A stretch of DNA of 64,000 nt, from contig OZ244783.1 of NCBI GenBank assembly GCA_965219635.1, positions 3,658,001 through 3,722,000 of the forward strand, in the 5' to 3' direction. The notes below the pieces were generated by a model. It was given only the letters and a program-made list of their open reading frames with translations, was not told the DNA's origin and searched no databases. Each line of letters starts with the position of its first letter. Position 1 is the first letter of the stretch. This DNA comes from JAPOXR01 sp965219635 (GTDB taxonomy: Bacteria > Pseudomonadota > Alphaproteobacteria > Rhodobacterales > Rhodobacteraceae). Below are positions 8,273 to 17,275 of this stretch, one piece after another. The position numbers and the translations under genes were made by a program.

Positions 8273-9738
8273 GAACTTTGACTTGGAGATAGCAATGAGC
8301 GAGCTGCAAGTGCTATACTAGACTGTTGGCCTTCGGAAACGAATTTCATTATATTCTTGATTAGGAGAGTATAACCGCCACTTCCCCTATAGGCACGCTT
8401 GTTCATCTCTTCAATGGAAGATTTCACTTTGGGTCCGTCTAGTGAGCGCCAGTCGAAGCCGGCGACGACTTTCGCAATTTGGTCAAGATACTCGTGGACG
8501 TGATTCTGGCGGAGTGATGAAACAGCGCGGTCAATACCGGAATCCGTTGTTAATGATTTATCCTCGGTCTCAAACTGCCATAGGTCAAGCCGCCAACTGG
8601 CAGCTTTCGAATAGAACAAATCATTCAATACAGCGTGTATTGCCCTTACACCCATGTCCTGATTTAGCATAGATGACTTGTCATCGAAGGGATTCATTTT
8701 GTCTTCGCGATACAGCGTCATCCAATCAGCCTTTCCCCCGTCGACAGCCGCCTTCAGCAAAGTCCAGAATTCGAGAATGAAAGCTATCTGCTGGACGCGT
8801 TCCCAATTTAGAGTGTTTCCGTCGTCGTCGTAGGGGCATTGGAATAAACCGTGCCTTCCTTTGCCTCTACCGGTGCCAAAAAACGTACCAATGAGCGACC
8901 GAACCCATGCCGCTTGGCTGACTCTTGGTTCGCCTTTTCGCTGCAACATGCTGATTCGGTTGTACCAAGGGCTTCCCTTGTACCGGTAGAGCCATTCGGT
9001 GATTTCTTGGGCTCTTGCCTCCCTGTACACAGCTATCTCGCCGGTGCGTTCCAGCCAATCTTGTGTGCGTAGCAGAGGATAAAGATCGAAGGCATGGCTT
9101 GGATTTATTCGCTTTGGCGAGATGTTGATGGACCAAAAAAGGTATGCCTGCCAAGCAACATCGAGTCCATTGAATGCCACTACAGGAACCTCGAATCCGG
9201 AAAGTTCGCTACCATGGTCGAAGGCCCAAAGCCTGTGCTGGCCGTCGATGATCTCGAATGGTCGGAGGTCAGTCTTCTCAAAAGAGTCAACTCCAGGTAA
9301 TTCGATACTAAGGTGCCCATTTAGTTCGACCAATTGGGCCCGGTGTTTCTTGGCGATAGTTGCGCCTTTACGTTTGTCAGATTGTGTAAGGATGTTCACG
9401 ACGATGGCAGTTGGCAGCCATCCCGGTTTTCGCAAGTGCGTGTTCCTTGCTCGGAGGTTCTCTCTTAGGTCGCCGAACGGGTAACCGGCTTTGATGTAAC
9501 GTCGGATCCGATCTGTTCTGGAATCTTCGCGTGCGCGTTGAATACCCTCTGCGTGGTCTGGGCCTCTTTCACGCCGGTAGACATCGCTAAGTTGGCGGAG
9601 CCTCGTTGCACACATGCTAAAAAGGTAGATGTACGGTTCGGGTCTTCGACGTTGTGCAGTTTCCTCGAAGTCGTAGTCATTCCACACATCGAGCCACTGC
9701 TTTAGTCGTACAACGGGAATCGATTGACTTCTCGGCAT
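8269..9738 (-). CDS. DGQHR-domain protein (DndB-like)
   Basis: A 489-residue protein with the diagnostic DGQHR motif at residues 165-169 (within FEIIDGQHRLWAF). It is followed by the F-W-S-I-N-I-S-P-K-R-I-N block at about 201-212, the usual companion of the motif in DndB-type proteins (F..IN..). DndB is the regulatory, DNA-binding member of DNA phosphorothioation systems, and related DGQHR proteins occur in other defence islands. Here no dndC, dndD or dndE is adjacent. The start is supported by AAAGGAC 7 bases upstream of the ATG. It is the first clear gene of the operon. The C-terminal half has no motif I recognise. Confidence 0.8.
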   Translation of the reverse strand: MPRSQSIPVVRLKQWLDVWNDYDFEETAQRRRPEPYIYLFSMCATRLRQLSDVYRRERGPDHAEGIQRAREDSRTDRIRRYIKAGYPFGDLRENLRARNTHLRKPGWLPTAIVVNILTQSDKRKGATIAKKHRAQLVELNGHLSIELPGVDSFEKTDLRPFEIIDGQHRLWAFDHGSELSGFEVPVVAFNGLDVAWQAYLFWSINISPKRINPSHAFDLYPLLRTQDWLERTGEIAVYREARAQEITEWLYRYKGSPWYNRISMLQRKGEPRVSQAAWVRSLIGTFFGTGRGKGRHGLFQCPYDDDGNTLNWERVQQIAFILEFWTLLKAAVDGGKADWMTLYREDKMNPFDDKSSMLNQDMGVRAIHAVLNDLFYSKAASWRLDLWQFETEDKSLTTDSGIDRAVSSLRQNHVHEYLDQIAKVVAGFDWRSLDGPKVKSSIEEMNKRAYRGSGGYTLLIKNIMKFVSEGQQSSIALAARSLLSPSQSS

Positions 9739-10177
9739 TGGTGTGTCCTTTCAAGTCTTCTGTCAACCAACTATGGAGCTAAGGTCAAGCTGGCAAGCAG
9801 GCTTGTCGGCTATTGTAGTGAATTTCCTCCGAAGTCCCTTCAGGTCTAGACCGACCCCACTTTTGCTGTGGGCATACGAGGCTTCGAATTGGTTGTCCCT
9901 GCCAAGCCGGCTGACCAGAGCAACCATCAAGATTTGGTTTTCCGAGACGTAAAGTGGGATTGCAGGAGTCACAATTACTAGTGCTGATTTCGCTACCATT
10001 AAGACTAACAGCGACCCCTAAAGCTTCGCCAGCTTGCTGCTGAATCTCTTTGCAGATCCAGACTTGATCGCGCGCCGGTTGCGGATTTGCAGGGTCGGAC
10101 GGACACGGGCCAAATGCCTGTATGCCAATATTGTATTATGATTAGTATGGTAGTAGTCTGGTATAGGGAGAGGAATC
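9739..10177. other. Divergent intergenic region between the DGQHR operon and the sugar island
   Basis: It contains a minus-strand 78-codon frame at 9763-9999, ending 24 bases before the DGQHR start. It could be a leader gene but has no good ribosome binding site or recognisable motif. The AT-rich stretch at 10120-10165 directly before the SDR gene probably holds its promoter. It contains a perfect 8-base palindrome, CAATATTG, at 10126-10133, a possible operator. Confidence 0.4.
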
Positions 10178-10939
10178 ATGGCCACAATACTTGTTTCGGG
10201 AGCAGCCAGTGGAATCGGCCTCGCAGTAGCAGAGGCTGCTCTTGCGGATGGATACCAGGTTGCCTGCATGGACCGTTCGGATGAGGTCGCCGAACGCTTT
10301 CGTGGGCGCAGGGAAGTTCTGCCTATCATTGGCGATGTCGCATCCGCATTGGATTGCCGACAGGCGGTTGGCAGTACCATCCAGATATTTGGCAGTATTG
10401 ATGGCCTGTCCCACAATGCCGGAATCCAGCGCTATGGCTCTGCCCAGGACACAACGGATGAAATCTGGAACGAAGTCATCGCGGTCAATCTGACAGGGGC
10501 ATTCAACCTTGCGCGCGCCTCGCTCGCCGAAATCCGCAGAAACCGCGGCAGCCTGGTCTTCATGGGCTCGGTGCAGAGCCTTGCATCGCAGCAGAATGTA
10601 GCAGCCTATACCGCCTCGAAGCACGGGCTGCTTGGACTTTCCAGGTCGATCGCAATGGACTTTGCCGCAGAAGGCGTCCGGTCCAATGTCGTTGCGCCGG
10701 GAGCCGTCAAGACCCCAATGCTGGACTGGGCCGTTTCCCTGGCGGATGATCCCGGCGAGGTCTGGGAAACCCTTCATGGAATGCACCCGCCGGGACGCGT
10801 GGCGGAGCCCCGGGAAATAGCGGAGGTCGTGATGTTCCTGTTGTCGGACAAGGCATCCTTCGTCAATGGCGAGGTGGTCCGGGTGGATGGAGGGCTGCTT
10901 GCCCAGATCGCCGGCACTCCCAGAAAAGTGGAACAGTGA
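10178..10939 (+). CDS. SDR family NAD(P)-dependent oxidoreductase
   Basis: A 253-residue classical short-chain dehydrogenase. It shows the cofactor motif G-A-A-S-G-I-G near the N-terminus, N-A-G near residue 80, the catalytic S...Y-T-A-S-K around 147-163, and the C-terminal FVNGEVVRVDGG typical of 3-ketoacyl/gluconate-dehydrogenase-like members. GGGAGAGG precedes the ATG. It opens an island whose next gene (GTGA overlap) is a glucarate-dehydratase-type enolase, so the likely job is oxidising or reducing a sugar or sugar acid at a secondary hydroxyl. The exact substrate is not determinable. Confidence 0.85.
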   Translation: MATILVSGAASGIGLAVAEAALADGYQVACMDRSDEVAERFRGRREVLPIIGDVASALDCRQAVGSTIQIFGSIDGLSHNAGIQRYGSAQDTTDEIWNEVIAVNLTGAFNLARASLAEIRRNRGSLVFMGSVQSLASQQNVAAYTASKHGLLGLSRSIAMDFAAEGVRSNVVAPGAVKTPMLDWAVSLADDPGEVWETLHGMHPPGRVAEPREIAEVVMFLLSDKASFVNGEVVRVDGGLLAQIAGTPRKVEQ

Positions 10940-12186
10940 AGATCACCGACATCGTTGCGACCACGGTCGCAGTTCCTCTGGAAGCGCCGTTGCGCCACTC
11001 GAATGGCGCACACTGGGGACGGTTTGTCCGTACAATTGTCGAAGTCGTTGGCGATAGCGGCCACAGCGGCTTCGGGGAACTGGGCGGGGGTGGCAAGTCT
11101 GCGGAAGACGCCATCGGAGGATTGAAGCCCTATCTGGTTGGGCACGACCCGCTCCAGCTTGAGCAACTTCGCTGGAAGATCATGAATCCGGTGGCATCCC
11201 TCTACAATAATGGGATGCAGCTCCACGCAGCGATCGAAATGGCGTGCCTTGATCTGGCAGGAAAGGAACTTGGGGTCAGGGCCTGCGACCTGCTCGGAGG
11301 TTCTGTCCGGGAGGAAATCCCTTTCGCCTCATACATCTTCTATCGCTATGAGGATGCGGCGACCGGAACAGGCGGCGAAACCACCCCCGACGAGATCGTG
11401 GCCCATGCAAAGTCACTGAAGGACAGATACGGCTTTACTGTTCACAAGCTGAAGGGCGGTCACTTCCGGCCGGATCACGACATTGAGACCTACCGGGCGC
11501 TGGCCGAGGCATTCCCCGGTGACCGGCTGCGCCTTGATCCGAATTCCGTCTGGTCGGTGGAAGAGGCAATTCGCGTCGGCAAGGCGATTGAAGAACTGAA
11601 CAACGACTATTTTGAGGACCCCACCTGGGGACTGGAAGGAATGCGCCGCGTCCGGCAATTCGTGCGAATTCCCACCGCCACCAACACAGTCGTTGTCAAT
11701 TTCGAGCAGCTTGCACAGTGCGTCCGGCATGACCTGATAGACGTGATACTGCTTGATACGACCTTCTGGGGCGGGTTGCGGCAGGCGCACAAGGCAGGCC
11801 AGGTTCTGGAGACCTTCCAGTACGGCGCCGCAGTCCATTCCTCAGGAGAACTCGGGATCCAGCTGGCAAGCATGCTTCACCTTGGCGCTGCCTTGCCAAA
11901 TCTCAGTTTTGCAGCCGATGCCCATTACCATCACATCAGGGACGACATCATCAAGGGCGGAAAGCTGGAATACAGGTACGGGAAGATTGCGCTCCCTTCC
12001 GGCCCAGGGCTTGGCGTTGAAGTCGATCGGGACAAACTCGCCGAATTTGCCGATTTCTACCGGGAAGTAGGGGGCTACCCGTACGACCGCGATCCTGGCC
12101 GGCAGGACTGGTACTCGATTCATCCTGAATGGCGCTTTGCCGATCCCGCACTCAAGCAGGCTTCCCTGGACATCCCCAGGGACTGA
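10936..12186 (+). CDS. Glucarate dehydratase-type enolase-superfamily enzyme
   Basis: A 416-residue mandelate racemase/enolase-superfamily enzyme of the glucarate dehydratase subgroup. Catalytic K171-x-K173 (in HKLKGGHF), metal ligands D201, E227 and N250, and general base H301 (VHSSGELG) are all present. An Asn, rather than Asp or Glu, as third ligand in the T-A-T-N motif is a mark of GlucD-type enzymes. It would dehydrate an aldarate or aldonate to a 2-keto-3-deoxy acid in the cytoplasm. The GTG start overlaps the SDR stop by 4 bases and leads into a sugar ABC importer. Whether the substrate is D-glucarate or another acid sugar is open. Confidence 0.85.
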   Translation: MKITDIVATTVAVPLEAPLRHSNGAHWGRFVRTIVEVVGDSGHSGFGELGGGGKSAEDAIGGLKPYLVGHDPLQLEQLRWKIMNPVASLYNNGMQLHAAIEMACLDLAGKELGVRACDLLGGSVREEIPFASYIFYRYEDAATGTGGETTPDEIVAHAKSLKDRYGFTVHKLKGGHFRPDHDIETYRALAEAFPGDRLRLDPNSVWSVEEAIRVGKAIEELNNDYFEDPTWGLEGMRRVRQFVRIPTATNTVVVNFEQLAQCVRHDLIDVILLDTTFWGGLRQAHKAGQVLETFQYGAAVHSSGELGIQLASMLHLGAALPNLSFAADAHYHHIRDDIIKGGKLEYRYGKIALPSGPGLGVEVDRDKLAEFADFYREVGGYPYDRDPGRQDWYSIHPEWRFADPALKQASLDIPRD

Positions 12187-12190
12187 ACCC

Positions 12191-13288
12191 GTGGCAACCG
12201 TCTCTCTCAGCGATGTGGTCAAGGTCTTCGGCGGCGAGGCAGCCGTAAAGGGCATCAATCTCGAGATTGAGGACAAGTCATTTGTAGCCCTTGTCGGACC
12301 GTCAGGATGCGGCAAGTCGACGACCCTGCGCATGATTGCGGGTCTCGAAAGCATCTCTTACGGCGAAATCCGTATCGGCGGCGAGGTTGTCAACGACCTG
12401 CCGGCGCGCCAGCGCGGGGTGTCGATGGTGTTCCAGTCCTATGCGCTCTATCCCCACATGACAGTGCGCAGGAACCTGTCCTTCGGCCTGCGGATTTCCG
12501 GCATGGCCAGGGATGAAATCGAACGGCGTATCCGGTTTGCAGCCGATGTGCTCGAACTTGGACCATACATGGACCGGAAACCGGCCAGCCTTTCAGGAGG
12601 CCAACGCCAGCGTGTGGCCATGGGGAGGGCGATAGTCCGCGAACCGAAGGTCTTCCTGTTTGATGAGCCGCTCTCCAATCTGGACGCCAAGTTGCGCAAC
12701 CAGATGCGGGTCGAGATCAAGCAACTGCATCAGCGCCTCCGCAACACCATCATTTATGTCACACACGACCAGATTGAAGCCATGACGATGGCGGATGTCA
12801 TCGTCATCATGCGCGATGGACGCATCGAGCAGGTCGGCCCGCCGCTCCAGGTGTTCTCGGCGCCTGCAAACAGGTTCGTTGCCGGTTTCATCGGCACCCC
12901 ACACATGAACTTCTTCGATGCCACTGTCCGCGGAGATGGTGTCGGCATCAATGGAATTGAGGGCGTCTTCCGGTTGCCACCGGACAAGTTCGATCTGCCG
13001 CCTGACGGCGCGCCGGTGGATGTGGGGCTGAGGCCAGAGGACATTGTTCCTGCCGGCCACGGGGTCGAGCCTGAAAATGCAATTTGTTTCGAGGCCGAAG
13101 TGCCTCTGACGGAATCCCACGGCAATGAGACAATTCTCTTTGCCAGGACTGGCGAGGTCTTTTTCACAGCGCGGATGCAGCAGCCGCGTGAACTTGCCGA
13201 GGGAGAACTGCTGCAATTCAGGGCGGATGCCGGCAAGCTGCATCTGTTCGACCACCAAAGCGGGGCCAGCCTGATGAGGCAGGCCTGA
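12191..13288 (+). CDS. Sugar ABC transporter ATP-binding protein (MalK/UgpC type)
   Basis: A 365-residue CUT1-type ATPase. It has Walker A GPSGCGKST, signature LSGGQRQRVAMGRA, Walker B VFLFDEPLSNLDAKLR, then a C-terminal regulatory (TOBE/OB) domain with VDVGLRPEDI. The frame is open further upstream, but the GTG at 12191 sits 4 bases after the enolase stop and starts the conserved A-T-V-S-L-S-D-V-V-K strand. The protein energises the binding-protein/permease set encoded at 13318-16444. Confidence 0.9.
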   Translation: MATVSLSDVVKVFGGEAAVKGINLEIEDKSFVALVGPSGCGKSTTLRMIAGLESISYGEIRIGGEVVNDLPARQRGVSMVFQSYALYPHMTVRRNLSFGLRISGMARDEIERRIRFAADVLELGPYMDRKPASLSGGQRQRVAMGRAIVREPKVFLFDEPLSNLDAKLRNQMRVEIKQLHQRLRNTIIYVTHDQIEAMTMADVIVIMRDGRIEQVGPPLQVFSAPANRFVAGFIGTPHMNFFDATVRGDGVGINGIEGVFRLPPDKFDLPPDGAPVDVGLRPEDIVPAGHGVEPENAICFEAEVPLTESHGNETILFARTGEVFFTARMQQPRELAEGELLQFRADAGKLHLFDHQSGASLMRQA

Positions 13289-13317
13289 GAAGGATCCAGT
13301 TGAAGAAGGAGGAGAAT

Positions 13318-14532
13318 ATGAAACACCGGAAACTGATCCAGGCAGCCGGGGCGCTGACAGGCGCACTGGCATTGGCGGCTTCGGCGCATGCCGAAGTCCA
13401 GATGGCCCATGACAAGGACTTCTGGCGCGCTGGCATTGATGGCATGGCGGAGCAGTGCGGTTTCGAGCACACGGGCTATGTCACCGATCAATACAAGGCC
13501 TATCTGCAAAGTACGATGAGCGCCGGCAGCCCGCCGGACATCTTCACCTGGTGGACGGGCAACGCCATGGCGGACATCGTGTCGTCCGGTCAGGCCGCGG
13601 TCATCGACGAACTCTGGGATGACAAGATCGCATCGGGCGAGTTTGCGGCTGGGACCAGGGAACTGTTCACGGTTGATGGCAAGACATATGCCATTCCGAT
13701 GCTGCTGGCGCGTTGGGTCATGTTCTACAACATGGACATGTTCAATGAGCACGGACTCTCCGAACCCACTACCTGGGCGGAACTGGAGGAAGCAGCCGCG
13801 ACTCTGAAGGCCGCCGGTATCACGCCGTTCCAGGCGACCGTGCAGGATGGATGGCGAGGCTTCATCTGGTTCTCGGAGATCATGATCCGTCACAACCCGG
13901 AGGCCTATATCGGCTTGCACAACGGATCCGTTCCGTATGACGGCCCTGAAGTACAGGCGGTATTCGACATCTGGGTAGACTGGTACGAGAAAGGCTACTT
14001 CGCCGATCCGCGTTCCAGTGAAGAACCACAGGACTTCGCCCGGGGAGTCGCGGCCATGTACCTGATGGGCGAATGGACCACCGGTACGCTCGTGGACAAC
14101 GGAATGGAAATCGGAAAAAGCCTTGGCGTGTTCATAACTCCGAATGCCGATGCATCGCTGCCGAACCAGGTCATCGTCGAAGGCGCTCCCATCTTCATCT
14201 CGAACGAGGCGTGGGAGGATCCAGATGCCCGGGCAGCGTTCGAGTGCTGGGTTTCGGTCGATGGCTCGAACCGCTGGGCCGAAGAACTCAGCCTCTATAA
14301 CGGGAACCTGCAGTCGGTTGCCCCGAACGCCATCATCCAGGAGATTTCAGGTGACATGTCAGCCGGCGGCCACCTGGCGCGCAACCGTTGGTGGGAAGCG
14401 GTGCCATCCGATCTCCAGGGCGACCTGGTGGCTGAACTGACAGGGTTCATGCTGGATCCGACGGCCGAGAAGGCTCAGGAGACCATGGCCAACATGCAGG
14501 CCTTCAACGAAGCCTACTGGGCGGACCAGTAG
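13318..14532 (+). CDS. Sugar ABC transporter extracellular solute-binding protein
   Basis: A 404-residue family 1 (MalE-like) periplasmic binding protein. The ATG at 13318 follows AAGGAGGAG. The N-terminus is a clear Sec signal peptide (K-H-R-K basic start, hydrophobic G-A-L-A-L-A-A, cleavage after A-H-A near residue 25). The mature part has W-W-T-G-N-A, the W-V-M-F-Y-N-M-D-M-F strand and M-Y-L-M-G-E-W-T, all typical of the fold. It should deliver a sugar or oligosaccharide to the permeases encoded next. A strong stem-loop directly after the stop may let this gene be expressed above the permeases. Confidence 0.9.
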   Translation: MKHRKLIQAAGALTGALALAASAHAEVQMAHDKDFWRAGIDGMAEQCGFEHTGYVTDQYKAYLQSTMSAGSPPDIFTWWTGNAMADIVSSGQAAVIDELWDDKIASGEFAAGTRELFTVDGKTYAIPMLLARWVMFYNMDMFNEHGLSEPTTWAELEEAAATLKAAGITPFQATVQDGWRGFIWFSEIMIRHNPEAYIGLHNGSVPYDGPEVQAVFDIWVDWYEKGYFADPRSSEEPQDFARGVAAMYLMGEWTTGTLVDNGMEIGKSLGVFITPNADASLPNQVIVEGAPIFISNEAWEDPDARAAFECWVSVDGSNRWAEELSLYNGNLQSVAPNAIIQEISGDMSAGGHLARNRWWEAVPSDLQGDLVAELTGFMLDPTAEKAQETMANMQAFNEAYWADQ

Positions 14533-14541
14533 GTTTGCGAC

Positions 14542-14577
14542 GCGTTCCCCGGGGCCGCGACTGGCGCCGGGGGACGC
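14542..14577 (+). promoter_or_regulatory. Intercistronic stem-loop after the binding-protein gene
   Basis: An 11-bp stem (14542-14552 with 14567-14577, one G-T wobble) closes a 14-base loop between the binding-protein stop and the first permease. No U-run follows. In ABC operons such hairpins protect the upstream mRNA 3' end or partly stop transcription, giving excess binding protein. That role is inferred. Confidence 0.6.
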
Positions 14578-14602
14578 AACCTCTGAACACGGAACCGGAT
14601 GC

Positions 14603-15553
14603 ATGGCGAAGTTGAACATGACGGCTGCCGAACTGGCCGCTGTCGACATCCGGTCCATCGAACGGCGGCAGAGAAGGCATGAGCGGCGCAACCTGCTGAC
14701 AGCGCTTGCGTTCATGTCCCCGGCGCTGATCCTGGTTTGCGGGATGCTGCTCTACCCGGTAGCTTTCAATGTCTACATCAGCTTCACGAAATGGCGGAAA
14801 TTCTCCGGGTTCGGGGAGTGGAACGGGCTTGGGCAGTACGAACGGCTGTTGTCCAATCCCAATTTCGAGACAGCGATTACCAATACTCTTGTCTGGGTCA
14901 TTGTTTCGCTGATCCTGCCGATTTGCCTGGGCCTGTTCTTTGCGCTGCTTGTGCGCGGCCAGCGCTTCGAGGAGACGGCCAAGAGCATCTTCTTTCTTCC
15001 GCGTGTCCTTGCGCCGACTGCCATCGGTGTACTCTGGTTCTATGTCTACGCTCCTGACGGAATGCTGAATGCTCTGCTGGGTTCTGTAGCTGGGGAACCC
15101 GTCACGATCGGTTGGCTTTACGACGATCAGACTGTCACCGGTTCGGTGATTGCCGCCTATCTGTGGCAAACTGTCGGGCTGGCAATGGTGTTGCTCCTGC
15201 TTGGCCTGGCAGCGGTTCCGCGCGATCCTCTCGAAGCGGCGGCCGTGGATGGCGCCACGAACGGGCAGGTGTTCCGGCACATAACACTGCCACTGATCTT
15301 GCCAACCATACTGGTCGTCATCATCCTGTCGGTTCTGGCGGGCTTTACCGTGTTCGACCACATCTGGGTGATGGCCAAGGATTATCCGGGGAAGCGAAAC
15401 CTGTCCCTGACAGTCTACATGTACGTGGAAGCATTCGAGAAGAGTTCCTGGGGATACGCCTCAGCCATTGCTGTCGTGCTCGGCGCCGTCGTCCTGAGCG
15501 TCACCTGGCTCCAGGTGGCGATGCAGGAACGCATCGAGAAGATGATGAAATAG
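14603..15553 (+). CDS. Sugar ABC transporter permease (MalF type)
   Basis: A 316-residue inner-membrane protein with a basic cytoplasmic N-terminus and about six hydrophobic segments. The first segment lies at about 33-55, and the EAA loop E-A-A-A-V-D-G-A-T-N-G lies near residue 213, where the ATPase docks. Length and gene order (binding protein, this gene, second permease) fit the CUT1 family. It forms the membrane channel together with the product at 15563. Confidence 0.9.
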   Translation: MAKLNMTAAELAAVDIRSIERRQRRHERRNLLTALAFMSPALILVCGMLLYPVAFNVYISFTKWRKFSGFGEWNGLGQYERLLSNPNFETAITNTLVWVIVSLILPICLGLFFALLVRGQRFEETAKSIFFLPRVLAPTAIGVLWFYVYAPDGMLNALLGSVAGEPVTIGWLYDDQTVTGSVIAAYLWQTVGLAMVLLLLGLAAVPRDPLEAAAVDGATNGQVFRHITLPLILPTILVVIILSVLAGFTVFDHIWVMAKDYPGKRNLSLTVYMYVEAFEKSSWGYASAIAVVLGAVVLSVTWLQVAMQERIEKMMK

Positions 15554-15562
15554 GCCCCCGTA

Positions 15563-16444
15563 TTGGCTGTCGACCTGGAAAGACTGGACTATCGGGCCCT
15601 TGAGAGGGCCGAGAACCGCCGCCAACCCTCCAACAGGGGCATTCTCGTACTGATGCTGGTGCTCAGCATCCTGTGGCTGGCGCCATTCTACTACCTGGTT
15701 GTCTCCGTGCTCAAATCGCCTGCGGAGTATATCGAGAAGGCGCCGCTTGCGCTGCCGGGAGGGGTGGCACCGCTGATCGGGAATATTGCCGAAGCCTGGA
15801 CAACCGCAAAGATGGGGTATGGCCTGGCGAACTCCGTCCTTTACGGCCTGACTGGTTCTGCAGCGGCGGTGTTCATTGCGGCGATGGCGGCCCACGGGCT
15901 GGCCCGCTTCGAGTTCAGGGGGCGGACCTTCTGGTTCATGCTGATATTCGCCGGTACGGTGTTCCCGTTCCAGATGTATCTGATCCCGCTGTTCTTTTCG
16001 TATCTGAAGTTCGGGCTTCTGGACACCCGGGCGGGCATGATCCTCTTCTACACAGCAATCTGCATTCCATTTCCGACACTGGTCCTGAGAAGCCATCTGT
16101 CTCAGTTGTCCCGCGAGATGGACGAGGCCGCCCGCATGGATGGCTGTTCGGAACTGCGGTTGTTCCTCTCCATCGTGCTTCCGAATTGCACTGGTCCTCT
16201 GGTTGCGCTCTTCCTGTTACAGTTTACCTGGATCTGGAATGACCTGATATTCTCAACGGTGCTGACACAAAGCGCAGAAGTGCGCTCGGTCATGAGCACA
16301 CTGCAGGTGTTCCAGGGCGCCTATGCGAAGTCGTCGCAAACTGTGGTCATGACGGCGTCATTGCTTGCTTCGCTGCCCACCGTAATTCTCTTCTTTGCAC
16401 TGCGGCGGTATTTCATGCAGGGGCTTCAGGTGACAGGACGATAG
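15563..16444 (+). CDS. Sugar ABC transporter permease (MalG type)
   Basis: A 293-residue second CUT1 permease with six predicted membrane segments and an EAA loop, D-E-A-A-R-M-D-G-C-S, near residue 192. The start is a TTG only 9 bases after the previous stop, chosen because the next in-frame starts would remove the N-terminal cytoplasmic region. It pairs with the MalF-type permease to form the translocation pore. Confidence 0.88.
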   Translation: MAVDLERLDYRALERAENRRQPSNRGILVLMLVLSILWLAPFYYLVVSVLKSPAEYIEKAPLALPGGVAPLIGNIAEAWTTAKMGYGLANSVLYGLTGSAAAVFIAAMAAHGLARFEFRGRTFWFMLIFAGTVFPFQMYLIPLFFSYLKFGLLDTRAGMILFYTAICIPFPTLVLRSHLSQLSREMDEAARMDGCSELRLFLSIVLPNCTGPLVALFLLQFTWIWNDLIFSTVLTQSAEVRSVMSTLQVFQGAYAKSSQTVVMTASLLASLPTVILFFALRRYFMQGLQVTGR

Positions 16445-16448
16445 GAAC

Positions 16449-17201
16449 ATGCCGGTCAAGGAGAGTATTCGGGCGGATTTCGCACACGGGCTGGAGAATT
16501 TCAGTCTTGATACAGGCCGGCCGGCATCGCACCAGGTGCATGATTTTCTTAGGCGGGAAATCATCACTGGCCGGATCGCTCCCGGCGCCTCACTCTCCGA
16601 AGCAAATCTCTGCGCCTATTTCGGCGTCAGCCGCCAACCGGTGCGCGAGGCGCTTCTGCGGCTTTCGATGCAATCGCTGGTCCGGGTTTATCCCCAGCGC
16701 GGTTCCATCGTGACAAGGATCTCGGTTCCGATGGTGCTGCGGGCTCAACTGATACGTGAGGCGGTAGAGGTTGAAGCGCTGCGGCGTGCGCTCAACAACG
16801 TCTCGAAGGACTTCCTGAAGGATCTCGAGAACGAACTGACGGTCCAGCAGGCCTTTATTGAAATCGGGGACACGGACAGGTTCTTTCAGGCCGACCAGAA
16901 CTTTCATCGGCGGATTTGCGACCAGAGCGGGTTGAAAGGCATCTGGGAGAACCTCCAGGTGACGCGGTCGCAGCTCGATCGCGCCCGCCATGCCGAGTTG
17001 CGGGCGTTTCAGGATCTTCCGACGCTCGTCAGGCAGCATGAAGAGATCGTGGCCAGCATTCGCGCCGGGGATGCGCCGGCAGCCGAGGCAGCGATGCGCA
17101 CTCACCTGCGCCGTATTACCAGCCAGTTGGCAGTGACCAAGGCCAATGCCCCGCACCTGTTCGATGAGGACGAGCATGTTGATCTGTCCAGTGCGATGTA
17201 A
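16449..17201 (+). CDS. GntR family transcriptional regulator (FadR/FCD type)
   Basis: A 250-residue regulator: N-terminal winged helix at about residues 25-92, with the recognition region F-G-V-S-R-Q-P-V-R-E-A-L-L, and a helical FCD effector domain with R-x-x-x-E (residues about 99-103), D-x-x-F-H and the H-x-x-I-x-x-x-I helix. It begins 4 bases after the permease stop, so it is in the operon it probably controls. The FCD domain typically binds an organic acid or sugar acid with a metal, which suits a glucarate-dehydratase cluster. The CAATATTG palindrome before the SDR gene is a possible binding site. Confidence 0.85.
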   Translation: MPVKESIRADFAHGLENFSLDTGRPASHQVHDFLRREIITGRIAPGASLSEANLCAYFGVSRQPVREALLRLSMQSLVRVYPQRGSIVTRISVPMVLRAQLIREAVEVEALRRALNNVSKDFLKDLENELTVQQAFIEIGDTDRFFQADQNFHRRICDQSGLKGIWENLQVTRSQLDRARHAELRAFQDLPTLVRQHEEIVASIRAGDAPAAEAAMRTHLRRITSQLAVTKANAPHLFDEDEHVDLSSAM

Positions 17202-17275
17202 CCGGAGGCCGGCTTCAGCCTTCGGCTGCGTTGCTGCTGGCAGGCGAGGAGGATTTCAGATGAAGGTTGCCCGAA

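Noticed and set aside
10018..10416. 132-codon minus-strand frame
   Set aside because: Mostly antisense to the SDR gene; no family features or ribosome binding site.
12754..13920. 388-codon minus-strand frame
   Set aside because: Antisense to the ABC ATPase and binding-protein genes, a known effect of GC-rich coding DNA.
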